Below are positions 13,322 through 24,259 of a stretch of 64,000 nucleotides of DNA, one piece after another. The notes under the pieces are model-generated. The model was not told where the DNA came from. It saw only the letters and a program-made list of their open reading frames with translations, and searched no databases. This DNA comes from Plantago ovata. Its lineage: Eukaryota > Streptophyta > Magnoliopsida > Lamiales > Plantaginaceae. Where the stretch lies: contig CM051456.1 of assembly GCA_028274465.1 (NCBI GenBank), positions 115,956,880 through 116,020,879 of the forward strand, in the 5' to 3' direction. A program made the translations under genes and the position numbers. Position 1 is the first letter of the stretch. Each line of letters begins with the position of its first letter.

Positions 13322-15032
13322 CTAGGCATTAGTAGTCGCAATGTGCTTAGCAACAGACTCCTGCAGCTCTTCTTTCTTCGCGCCAACAACACGGTGCACA
13401 ATTTTCCCTTCTTTGAGAAAGATGAAGGTAGGCATCGCCTCAACAGCCCAGTCAGAAGCAACATCCTTCAAAAACATGAAAACTCGGTTAGTGTGTTTTG
13501 TCTGACACCGAGCAAGAAAATCTTTCTACTACAACTTGACTTGTAATTTAATTCAACATATCATTATTCAATCTCTTGTTTATTACTCGAGTCCTGGTTC
13601 CATAACAAGCCCTAGAACACTTTCTTACTTCCGAAATTAAGATATATCGAGAAGTTGTCGCTATGCATGTAAACTCAAGTAGATCTATTTCTATGGAGCA
13701 TATGCAGAGTTTGATAGCCCATATTATGCATACATATATTGTAAGGTACAAGAATATGGTGCACCATGTGATAGGAAAAAGTAACCAATATTCATTTGGT
13801 GGTATTATAGTATTTTTACCTTCAACTCATCAACGTCCACCTTCAAGAAGGCAGCAGCAGGAAATTTCTTTGCCAAGTCTGCAAACAAGGGGGCAATGAA
13901 ACGGCATGGTCCGCACCATGAAGCAGTGAAATCAACAACAATCTGCATTAGAGTGAAGAAGCACCAGGTTAAACAAGAAACAAGAAATAACACCAAAGCA
14001 TGGCTTTATGTTACTTGACACTTTAACAGTCGTCTACCCCATCCAAAACAAAAGCAAGCATAAATAAGATTGTAAATGTATCATTAGCTCTTCCACAGCT
14101 ACATGGTGAATTTTATGTGACCAATAGATTGAATCTGATATAAAATTGAAGTATCCGAAGCAAAAATGCCCAGTAACAGTCTTAGTATTCCTATTATTAT
14201 TAATAAACGTGAATATTAAGCTCAAGTAAGTTTTTGGTACTTCCCGGAACTCCATAAACATTCCTCACTAAGCAAAGGAAATCGAGTTGATCATGCTAAT
14301 AACCCACTGCTGACACACAGCTAAAACTCAATCCATACCAGATGACTAGATTGTTACTATGAGGCAAAGAACACGCCACGTTATGATGATATTGGCAACT
14401 TATTTGATCAGTTTCATAATCAACTAGTCGAAAACATAGTTACTGCTCTATATATATGTAGATTATACACATCAAACACAGCATCATCGAGATATGTTTC
14501 AGTTGGTTAAAAATCATACTAGCTAAATTTCGCAGGGTGATAATATCATCAAATCAACAAAATATTCTGTGAAAAGAAAGCCGTGAAGAAGCAATAAAAG
14601 TATATGAAGCTCCATATTCACAGTTTCAATCGACGTTCCGGATCCAAAATTTCTGGAAACCGTCTCAATCAAAGCGATGAATCATCAGAGATATAAATCT
14701 CCATCCCCAGCCAAGCGGTAAATTATGGATAAAACTACCCCAAAACACATGCACGTAATCAAAAGTAGAATTACAGTCAAACGAATCAAAGCAAATCGAA
14801 CCGATAAACCACCGAATCCTTAAATCTCAGTAGGATTACAATTTACAGACGAAACGTACACAGATCAAAACGAATAGAGCGAAACAAAGCCAGATCCGAA
14901 ATTGTAGAAACGAAAAAATAAATATACCAGCTTATTGTTGTCGTTTCCCTTCTGAATCTGATCGTTCCAAACCTCGATGGTGTGGCAAGCAATCACCTGT
15001 CCCTCGGTTGAAGCCTCTGAAGATGTAGCCAT
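13322..15032 (-). CDS. Thioredoxin h-type
   Basis: Three exons on the minus strand: 15032-14928, 13942-13820 and 13465-13322. They total 372 nt, or 123 residues, normal for cytosolic h-type thioredoxins. The protein has no transit peptide and begins [20 protein letters not shown], close to subgroup I h thioredoxins. The dithiol active site is WCGPC (Cys45, Cys48), followed by the FLKVDVDEL strand and the cis-proline loop EAMPTF. It reduces disulfides of cytosolic targets using electrons from NADPH-thioredoxin reductase. The introns fall after codon 35 and within the DVDELK region, as in other plant h thioredoxin genes. The first intron is about 1 kb. A CT repeat lies just upstream in the likely 5' UTR. 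Confidence 0.95.
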
Positions 15033-15097
15033 TTTTGGTTTTTTTGCTTCTTCTTCACGAATCAAATCTGCACAGGAAAAGCAAAAGGTTCTCGAAT

Positions 15098-15114
15098 TCT
15101 CTCTCTCTCTCTCT
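15098..15114. repeat. CT microsatellite in the thioredoxin 5' region
   Basis: A short uninterrupted (TC)n run about 65 bp upstream of the thioredoxin ATG. Read from the gene it is a GA run, common in plant 5' UTRs and core promoters. Confidence 0.7.
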
Positions 15115-15119
15115 GTGGT

Positions 15120-16377
15120 TAATTATGAGTAGAATGATATTTATGCAGTGAGGTACAGTAATTAGTAAATAGTGCCAGGTGGATAACAACTTTACGCGTC
15201 CGATAGCCTCCGTAATTTTTTGTAAAATCTCTTTGAATTTTTTTTTTTTTGAGCGAATACTCATTTTTATTGTCAATTAAGGAGAAGATACTGGTAGTTA
15301 TAGATGCTTTCCCATGTATTATTAAGTAAAAAATATTGGTAACCGTCATATTTTCTTTCTTCCTTTCTAAATATTGGAATTGTATATTCTACTGATCTAG
15401 TCATAGTATTGGAGTTGCATGTACGACGGTACAAGTAGATGATCGCTCATGTGATTGTTATTGTTATGCAAGATGCAACACCTTTTATGTTGTGTACTCT
15501 TCCCCACAAAATTGAACTGAATATCAAATATAAACTAGACTGGATGAATTTGAACACTACTTTTCAGATGAAGATACCATAGCCTTGCTGAAAATAAGAT
15601 ATTCACTCTTGATTAGAATAAAAGGATTGCTCTCTTGTCATTTGTCATTCATAGCATTTTCCACCTGCTAAGATTTTTTTTTTTAAATGGTAAATCTAAA
15701 TATCCTACTTCCACTTCTACACCACTTATTCACCACCTTATAACTCTCTTGTCATTTATAGTATTTTTCAACTTTCTACTAATGGCACAAGTAACTAAAC
15801 TCTGTTATTCTCAACAACAACAGAAAGAAAGGGGAAAAAAAGCCTCAGTTCATAAATTGCAGTTCAAATGTCACAAAAGATGGCACTGGCAAGTGGCAAT
15901 AGCTAGTATGATCAGCATTAGGTCTTGAGCTGTAGCCACAAAGCTTCGAGTCCTATGTCCACAAGTGTGACGAGTAACTCAAACAAATGTGTTTGTCTGT
16001 GGCGAATGCTAGTACCCCTGTCTTATGGAGTTATCCTTGATAGCTAAACAGGGATCGTAAATGCTCATCGAATGGTTGCTGCTCTTGAAAGAAACAACCC
16101 TCAAACATCAGACCGTGTTAGATGAACCACTGAAGGATAATACTATATACCTATGCTATTGGAGTATGGGTAGTGTCAACTGTCAAGTGTGTGGTTGATA
16201 AACTCTAGTTCCAACGCCTAGGACCTTTCCCTGTTGCACTCTACAGCAAATCAGAACTGCAAAGAAAATAGACTAGAATGAAGATAAGAATTCAGTAAAT
16301 TACAGGATCAAAACCTAATTTATCTGAAGAATTCTGAGAAAAGACTTTATTTACCTCATACAAGAAATATTCTGCTT
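15120..16377. other. Intergenic region between thioredoxin promoter and PIG-H 3' end
   Basis: This should hold the thioredoxin promoter and the PIG-H 3' UTR. I recognise no gene or repeat in it. Confidence 0.4.
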
Positions 16378-19097
16378 TTACTGATCATCGGTGCCACGAT
16401 CTGAATTTATGTTGGCGTGTTCTTCATTGGTTGTGGCAGCGCACAGAGCTTTCCAGATGGGAACCAACATTGAGAGAGGAGGATGTAATTCCTGGAAAAG
16501 GAAAGCAACTAACTCAAGTACCGAATTTAATCTTCCTATATTAAAATTGTTAACGATTGCAGGTTCAGAATGTTAGACCAGAACCATAAATTACTGATTT
16601 TACATGTTTATGTTCATTTTCAGGTCATAAACAACAACAGGCAGTGTTCTCCTAAAGTTTAGTGAGTTTAAGACCATTTACCTTAAAAACAAGCAGAAGC
16701 TCTTCCTCTCCACGTATAATTAGAGACAGACTCCAGTAGCAAGTAACAGGAGTTACACATTCGTTCAGTACGGGCCTCAAGATCTTGTCAATTGGGACAA
16801 AGCGGCGGAGTGTTTTCCCACTGGTTTGGAAAGGCAAGGTAACCATATTTAGTTAGAAACACAGTTATCATGATGGTTATTATATCAAACGGAAATGTTA
16901 ATGGAGTTAATCTCAAGTTCATACTTATGATTGGGGGAAAATGAATTACTCAAGACAGCTAAAGAAACTACATGTTGCCACAGAGAGAGCAGAAAGTGCC
17001 GTACTATTAATTTCAACAAACAATTATGTTAATATAGACAGGCACCAAGAGAACAGTGATGCATATTTGATATAGAGAACTTGAGTTCGGAGGCTAAAAG
17101 AGCTTGGCAATCACACAAAAAAGTCCAATGAAACTCTTATTATTATATTCCGCCAGACAGTAGGTAACATGTTAAAACTCCTTTTTACTACAAAGAAAAA
17201 GTACAGGATACAACTTCAAGATGAAATAACATTAATAAGCATGAGATGAATAGGAGTACCTAGAGTGGCAAGTCTCAAGCTGCACACCAAAGGCTGGAAA
17301 GATTATAATAGACTCTGTTGGAAGGAATCACGAAACATGTCATAAGAAGGATAGAAAACATTACATTGACGCAATAAAATTTTCATGGTTCTATCAATTC
17401 TTCCGCAGAAAGCACTGGTGTATACCTTCATTTTAGCGAGTGGAAATTAATGCAACAATTGCCTATAGTATAGTCTATCTGATGACCTAAGCTCAATAAC
17501 TACAACACCTCATAACCTCCCCAGAAAGGCCATAAAATCCTATCCTGGCAAAGCTAGAGTAAAAACCCAGGTTATTTTACCAACTATAAGAACCCGGAAC
17601 TGCAATGGATATTGACTGCACATGTATTCATTGTGTTCCCAACTTGGTTCTTCAAATTGACGGTTCCTCCAAAACAAAAAAATAAACCTTAACTGCTCTT
17701 TTCGGCTTGCTTACTACATACACCAAGAAGCACGCACATCTCCTAGAACACAAATTTTTAGCTCATGAGCTAACAACATAGTGCCGCATCAGTGGGAGCG
17801 TAAGATTCTACCAATATCGGAAATTTCACAATTCCTAAAGATATTTATTGGACAAGGGCACTAGATCCCAAAAATGTACTGATTTCTGTTGCACAAGGTA
17901 ATCCGTCAAATAAGAACTTGAGGAATTATGCAACATGAATCATACTTCCTGAGCATTCAAAGCAAAAGAGTTATTAGTGGTAAGCCAAAAGAGCAAGTGA
18001 AGGTTTGTGAGGAGTAGCCGGCAATATGAAGAAGCAAGGTGGGTACGTGATAAGAAAATGAAGAGTCAATATCCAGTGCTATGATGCTATCTTCCTAGTC
18101 CTTGCAATCTATAGGTCCTAAGCAAGCCTAACCAGTGTTAACATTATAGTTATCCACTTGGGGGAATAAAACCGAGCCACTTGTAATGATAATGGGTTAT
18201 TGATTAGACAAGAAAGAAGAAAGCGATAACTAAAAACACAGGCTTCCAAGAATAACATCCAAAGGAGGTAGATGCCATATGACAATTGTCATGTACTCAG
18301 AACAGCACATTTACATCTCGATACATGTAATGAACCCAAACACCACACGATGCTACATTACGGAGTAAAGGAGCACAGTCTACCTAATGAGCATGCAGTT
18401 CATACTTCATATTCATTATGAGGCACAATATCCCTTTCTACAGCTCCTCACCTTTCTCAACTTGCTTTCCTACCAACCGTTTTAGAAGGATACCCGCTAT
18501 AGGGAAACTCCAAAGTACAACAGCTACTGGCATCTCCTGTATCAATAATTTGCAGTCCTAATCAAGTTCAAGAAAAACAAGGAGAAAATCCTAAAATCTA
18601 CAACTAAATCCACTGTACACTAAAACATTTCCCCACTTCATGCGCCTTGATCTTGACACAAACGTATGACAAAAAGACGTAAAGAAACTTTGTGTGTTAA
18701 AGCTTAGTGTTCTGTGCACTTGAATATGAATACTACAGTAGTAGTTAAAAATGAGACTAATGACTAAAGCTCCACGATACGAAAACAAATGCAAAACCAG
18801 TTATATAAAATGCTTAACACAATCGCAAACATTACATTAAAAATTAAAACAAATCAATCCTGTTTTCTGAATGCAAAAAACAATATCAGAGAAAACATAT
18901 TAGTATACCTGCAGCAATGTAAAGAGGAGAGAGCACGTGAGGCCAAAAAGAAGAGCATATGTGCCTAAAATATAAGCCCCAAATCGACTCCTCGCCACGA
19001 TTACACGATGAACATCAATGGCACGACCATTTCTCGAATCATGTACATACGTATATCGTCCTTTAACAATGGTGGTTGACGCCTCACCCATGGACAT
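16378..19097 (-). CDS. PIGH: GPI-GlcNAc transferase subunit PIG-H
   Basis: Five exons on the minus strand: 19097-18909, 18536-18452, 17314-17260, 16820-16682 and 16491-16378. They total 582 nt, or 193 residues. Residues about 40-62 and 66-82 form a hydrophobic hairpin (ILGTYALLFGLTCSLLFTLL, then PVAVVLWSFPIAGILL). The PIG-H domain follows: GVQLETCHSSGKTLRRFVP, then DKILRPVLNECVTPVTCYWS, a strand ending LLLVFK, and LHPPLSMLVPIWKALCA. PIG-H belongs to the ER complex (PIG-A, C, H, P, Q) that adds GlcNAc to phosphatidylinositol, the first step of GPI anchor synthesis. The 55-nt third exon was found from phase and family sequence. The start at 19097 is preferred because an acceptor-like TTATTTTCAG lies just upstream. 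An in-frame ATG at 19199 would add 34 residues if that intron is not used. Confidence 0.88.
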
Positions 19098-19400
19098 GGT
19101 CAATATCAAAATAAAATGCAGTATATCTGAAAATAAGGAAACGAATTTCACGGATAATGAACACGAATTCAAAATGATTGGATAGGGCTCATCACTCATT
19201 CCAACTCAATCGTGATTTAGTTAGTAAATGGCACTGAGCTTCAACAAATAGCAGCTAATGTGAAACAAATGAATTGAAAAGTTACTTGGACAGTAAATAG
19301 GTGGTAGGTTAATCACCTTAGCTTTGTCAGTGAATCACAGCCACCGTCGTTGCTTGGCGGCGGATTGCAGCGTCGTGGAAGCGAAACGACGTCGTTGAGC
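19098..19400 (-). promoter_or_regulatory. PIG-H 5' UTR with probable intron
   Basis: On the minus strand a GC-richer leader (about 19400-19317) ends at an AAG/GTGATT donor. An acceptor TTATTTTCAG near 19134 precedes the proposed start codon by about 35 bases. The pattern is that of a 5' UTR intron. No transcript evidence is available here. Confidence 0.5.
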
Positions 19401-19615
19401 ACCAGAGCGAACTGCGTTTTGCCCAAATTATTTTAATTTTTATTTATAATTGAGCTGGTTGGGCCTATTAGCGCAGACTACTGCTTAAGTTTTGTAATTT
19501 TGTCTGTACAAATTACAAAACAGATTAAACCACCATTATCTTATCATTTTTGTATTTTTGTCTCTTCTTCATACCCATATGTACGAAAATAAATTATACT
19601 AGTATTAATTAAAAA

Positions 19616-21210
19616 CTAGTTATAGCCCGTGGCAAGTTTCCTTCGGGTTTCATTTAATTAAAAGAGATCGAATGGAAATTTATGAAAGTTATATTGTGAA
19701 TATATTTATTTTCTAAAAAAGTAAACATCATTCGAGGACAATGTGTTCTACACAAAAATTAAAAATTGAAAGTAAATTCAACGTTAACACTTCTCACAAT
19801 TTGCAAAGGACTTCCTTGTAAACAATATTTGTTGTCGTGTGAGTTGGTTTTCCATTCTCATCCAAGATAAAAACACTGAGGCATTTCTTGCTTGTAACGC
19901 AAGAAAATGCAACGTATAACGAGGCATTAGCTAAAGATTGTACTTGACTCTTGTCGATAGTAATTGCATAGATAATTGCAATAGGGAACTATCTGCGCTG
20001 GAATCTAATTTGAAATTTGGTATGATCAGAAGGTGATAAAATAATACGTGGTATGTAGACCTTGTTACATGCATTCATACCATATATCATCTTTGCCTCT
20101 ATAATTTTCTCACCAAGTTTAGTGATAATCAATATCGTTCCATTACATAATTCAGCAAACTGGTTGATGTTCCTTAGAAGCATAATAGGACATCCAACTT
20201 TAAGTTTTATAGAATGATTTGGTAAACCCGAGGCTTTGATGGAGTGTAGAAACTCTACTGAATAAACATTCTCACGATCGACGATGTCAGACTCTTTAGG
20301 ACATATACTGTCAGAACTCGAGTATTTCGTTGCATCGCTTGGTAACAATGACATAACGTAATTGTTGAACCCTTCCACCATCTCATTTGTTGGAGCTAAA
20401 ATGGCTCTTTCTTGGAAGTACTACAATCCATCACCAACATGATCGAGAATTGAAGGATATGTGCTTTTAACTATTGCATCTAATGGGCCAGGAGCAGTAC
20501 GAATAAGTATGTCGTTCGGCAATTCAAAATCGATTTCTCCGTCATTTTCCTCCAACTTCACCATCTCCAACACGCAACAACCATTCAACAAATTCCATTA
20601 TATCTTCCACATTAGCAGGTGATCCTCCACAATGCATAGCAAAGAAAAATGAAGTTAAAATTATATTTTAGAGAATAGTAACCATAGAACAAACTACTAA
20701 CATGTAGGCGCATGTTTCTTGTTAACTTCAAAACTTTGCATTCACGCCATATTGTCTTAAATGAGCAAAAGAGACGCATTCAGAATGTCATGTCTAGTAC
20801 CCTTAGGTACAAACGTCAATATCTGCATGAAGTCGCACCAAAAACAACCACCAAGCGACTGAATGGTTTGGTCGAATTCTTGGAAACTCAACATATAGGT
20901 ACTAGCGAGCATCAGGGGGTTCCTTATTGAAATCCATCCAAGCAAGGAACTTTGTTTGTGAAACAGTCTGCTTCTGAGCCAAATCGGGAATGTAATCACC
21001 ATCCTTGAAATATATTGACTGTTCACCATCGAGATGAAAAGGTAATCGCTCTATTGCAGGATCCCTGTAGTGAATATCATATCCAACAATACGCCACAGT
21101 GTCTCACATGCAGATATGTATGAATAATTCAATAAGATGCATTTTTTTCTCTTTTTCTTTTTTCTCCCTAATTTCATTGGTAATGATAAAAAAACAAAAA
21201 GTGTCATTCT
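19616..21210 (-). mobile_element. Decayed Helitron (RepHel helicase remnants) with a recognisable 3' terminus
   Basis: Minus-strand fragments match the Pif1-like helicase region of plant Helitron proteins. Near 20400-20240 it reads RAILAPTNEMVEGFN, then GLPNHSIKLKVGCPIMLLRN and about 19950-19800 a SQ..LYVAFS.VTS motif; the usual form is GLPNHxLxLKxGxPIMLLRN. Upstream, about 21150-20760, are pieces of the central helicase-associated region (ETLWRIVGYDIHYRDPAIER). The order fits one element read on the minus strand, with internal deletions, stops and frame changes. The low-coordinate end reads, on the minus strand, a CCCG...CGGG hairpin then CTATAACTAG followed by T. That is the Helitron 3' signature: a hairpin near a CTRR end inserted before T. 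The 5' end was not found. The copy is non-functional. Confidence 0.75.
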
Positions 21211-21239
21211 ATTGTTTCCCCTAATAACCTATTTTAGTG

Positions 21240-22063
21240 ATAATTAATGTTGATTAATTACTAACTATTTATATATTACTCCCTCCTTTGTTAAATAGTT
21301 GTCGTTTAGAACTCTGCAGCTCCGCACCCCTATCTCCTTAGCTATTTTTTTATTCCCATATCTTTTTTTATCCTGAACCTTTTTTCTTCCCCTTCTCTCT
21401 CTCAATTAATCCCTTTTCACATACAACTATGCCTGTTAATTTTCCATTCTTTTTCTCATTCCAGAATCGCCGATGACGACGATCTTGAAGAGGTTATCGT
21501 ACTTGTGTTCCACCCTATTCGCCATCAATCTTTTTCTTTTTCCCTCTCCTCACAAACCTACTAACAAATCCAATCAGACCCACATGGAAAAACACCCATC
21601 AGATCTAAAACAAAATAGAACCCACAAAAAGAAACAAGAAATGAAGCATGAAGATCGAATCTTGCTGGTGTATTTTGTCGAAGAACGAAGGTGAGCGTGG
21701 AGGAGGAGGAGGTCGGAGCTGGTGGAGGAGTCTTGCCAGTGGCGGTGGTGCGTGACGTATGGAAAGATTGGCCTAAGATTTATGGCAAAGAAGATTTATT
21801 GTTCAATTTTGATGTCAGTAGTAGTACTGATAAATTAACAGTCAACAGAGACACGATGGAGAAGAAGAAAGATAGTACCTGTACTTTTTTAATAATTCCA
21901 AGAAGAAGAAAGATAGTACCTATAACTTTTTAATAATTTCAAGTCTAAAGTGTCATTCCTATAGCCTTTCTTAACTTGTGTGCACTAAGCCTAAAACTTG
22001 CACTAAGCCTAAAACTACATTTAAATTTAAATGTGATAGGAGGAGTATATAATAACTATTCAC
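21240..22063. other. Intergenic DNA, small unsupported frames only
   Basis: Open frames at 21473-21694 and 21691-21933 show no family motif, and I do not call them genes. A TACTCCCTCC motif near 21277 resembles a Stowaway end, but I found no convincing partner nearby. Confidence 0.35.
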
Positions 22064-22927
22064 ATAAAAAATTTTAGTATGTACCGTAACTTTACTTCAC
22101 TTTAGTTTTTATACCATAACTTTTCACTTGTTAATTTATGTATCACATATTTACATCAACTTTAATTTTAGTACTTCGGTCGTATTTTTCGGTAAAATTA
22201 GGGTTTTGGTCTTATTCATCTTCAATTTAACAAATTAGACCTGAGAACATCTTAATTAAAACTTGATTAATTCACCTGAAATGAAAATAAACTCATACGA
22301 ACAAATATTTTAAATTTTTTAGAAAATAAACAAAGTAAAAATGAACAAGTTGATTTTTAAAAATAATTTAAAATAAAAAAATCATTACTAATTCTTTCGA
22401 CAATACATTTTTTATGATTATTATTATTAATTTATCATTTGTCATGATATATTTTTCATAAAAAGAAAAAAACAAATATCTAGTTCCGTAAAAATTATAT
22501 ATTTTTTATTTTCTAAAAAAATACAAAAAAATACTTTTTTTTATTTGCTAGTTATGTATTGTCGAAAGAATTACTTTTTTTATTTTTAAAAAAATTTAAA
22601 ATATTTGTTCGTTTAAGTTTATTTTCATTTCAGGTGAATTAGTCAAGTTCGAATGCGCGAATTAAGACGCTCTGATGTCTAATTCACTAAATTGAAGATG
22701 AATTAGACCAAAAACCCTAATTCTACCAAAAAATACCACCGGAGTACTAAAAATAAAGTTGGGATAAACATGTGGTAGACCAAAAACCCTAATTCTACCG
22801 AAAAATACCACCGGAGTACTAAAATTAAAGTTGGGATAAACACGTGGTACATAAATTAACAAGTAAAAAGTTATGGTACAAAAACTAAAGTGAGATAAAG
22901 TTACGGTACATAAACTAAAAAATTTCC
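22064..22927. mobile_element. Long-TIR MITE (Mutator-like) with internal tandem duplication
   Basis: A nearly full-length palindrome of about 864 bp. ACTATTCAC flanks it on both sides (22055-22063 and 22928-22936), a 9-bp target duplication of the Mutator type, and the match extends to 12 bp. The arms pair over about 350 bp, including TATGTACCGTAACTTTA near the ends and ATTCTTTCGACAATACAT nearer the loop. The right arm holds a 72-bp tandem duplication (22705-22776 and 22777-22848, starting AGACCAAAAACCC) that the left arm lacks, so it arose after the arms formed. No transposase is encoded. Confidence 0.8.
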
Positions 22928-23273
22928 ACTATTCACATATACCATTTAATTAAATTGATAATTAATTACTCACTAATTAAATTAGATTTTCCATATTATT
23001 ATGAGTTTGGTGCGTGTGAAATTGATGATTGGCTTAATTTATTTACTTTTAGCTGTATTGACTTATTTATTATTAAATGTCAATTTATCGCTGCATATGT
23101 CCCTTTTTTAGTTTAGTAGTGGTCTGGAGAATTTTTTTTTACCTTATATAATTTCTTTTTTAAATTTGTAAATGCAACTAATTTCAGAAAAATTCACATA
23201 GGAGTAATAACTTACCAAAATATTTTGTTTTAATTGTAGTTATTAAATGCAAATAATTCAAAAAAATGCCATA

Positions 23274-23381
23274 TAGTGTGAAAAGGCTTGAGAATGAATC
23301 TGCGCTCACATAGCAACTCGTCTTTAATAGTGTGAAGAGGCTTGAGAATGAATTTGGGCTCACATAGCAACTCATCTTTAG
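23274..23381. repeat. Two-copy 54-bp tandem repeat
   Basis: Units at 23274-23327 and 23328-23381 share TAGTGTGAA, GGCTTGAGAATGAAT and GCTCACATAGCAACTC with a few mismatches. It is non-coding. Confidence 0.8.
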
Positions 23382-24259
23382 TATATAGTAGGATATCAAA
23401 AAACTTACTTTGTATATATCAAAACTATATTTTAAGTGGAAAGTATAATGTGTATATATAATTACACAGATTTTATCCACGGTGAATTTTACATTATTGT
23501 AATCGCAATTGTAATTGAGATTTATGTGAATTCAAGTCGGTGATTGAGAAAGAGTTGGAATATTGCAAGTCACCTGATATAATTGGGAGACTTATATAAA
23601 AAATTTGGTGTGTGTGAAAATAAAAGAATTTAGATAAATGAGAAGTGGCACGAAGAAAAATATGTGTCATACGAACAGTGATGGAAATAAGATGAAATTG
23701 AAGAGTCGTAAGGAAAGAAAGAAGAGTAACATAGTTTCGCTTTATGGAGGTGTGAAAGATACTTGATAAGAAATATAGAAAAATCGAAGATAATGGTAAG
23801 GGAGAAAACTACTATTTACGGAGCACACTACACGTATTAAACATTTGTAATATAATTACAGAAATATGAGAGTCATAAAGTGATGCAGCGATAACGAGAT
23901 GGAGTGGTGAAAGGAGAGATGGATGGTTAGATTTAGAAATATGGGATAAATCAATTCAATTTGTTCATATTCAGTTAGACAATAATAAAACATGATGGTA
24001 TTGAGAATGAAAAGGTACGACAAAAGTTGAATGTGTGTATGTGTCCATAGGATGGGAGGTAAGCATATGCACAACAGATGCCGAGTCCTACTCTCATGGA
24101 TCCTAAACACACTCCCAAAATAGAATGCCCTCTTCTTTTTCTTACACATTTCCGGATCTTAGGAACACATCTCTGACACCCCTTTTCTTTCTTTCTTTCC
24201 TTCCTTCTTCTTTGTCACCTTTGGTGCTGCTACTATCAAAATTCAAACACTTTGCCACC

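Noticed and set aside
21473-21933. Two small plus-strand frames as candidate genes
   Set aside because: No motif, no splice structure and no family match; length alone is not support.
24125-24259. Upstream in-frame ATG of the PMT gene
   Set aside because: Relatives begin a few residues before the membrane span, and the ATG at 24260 has the better context. The upstream start is kept only as an alternative.
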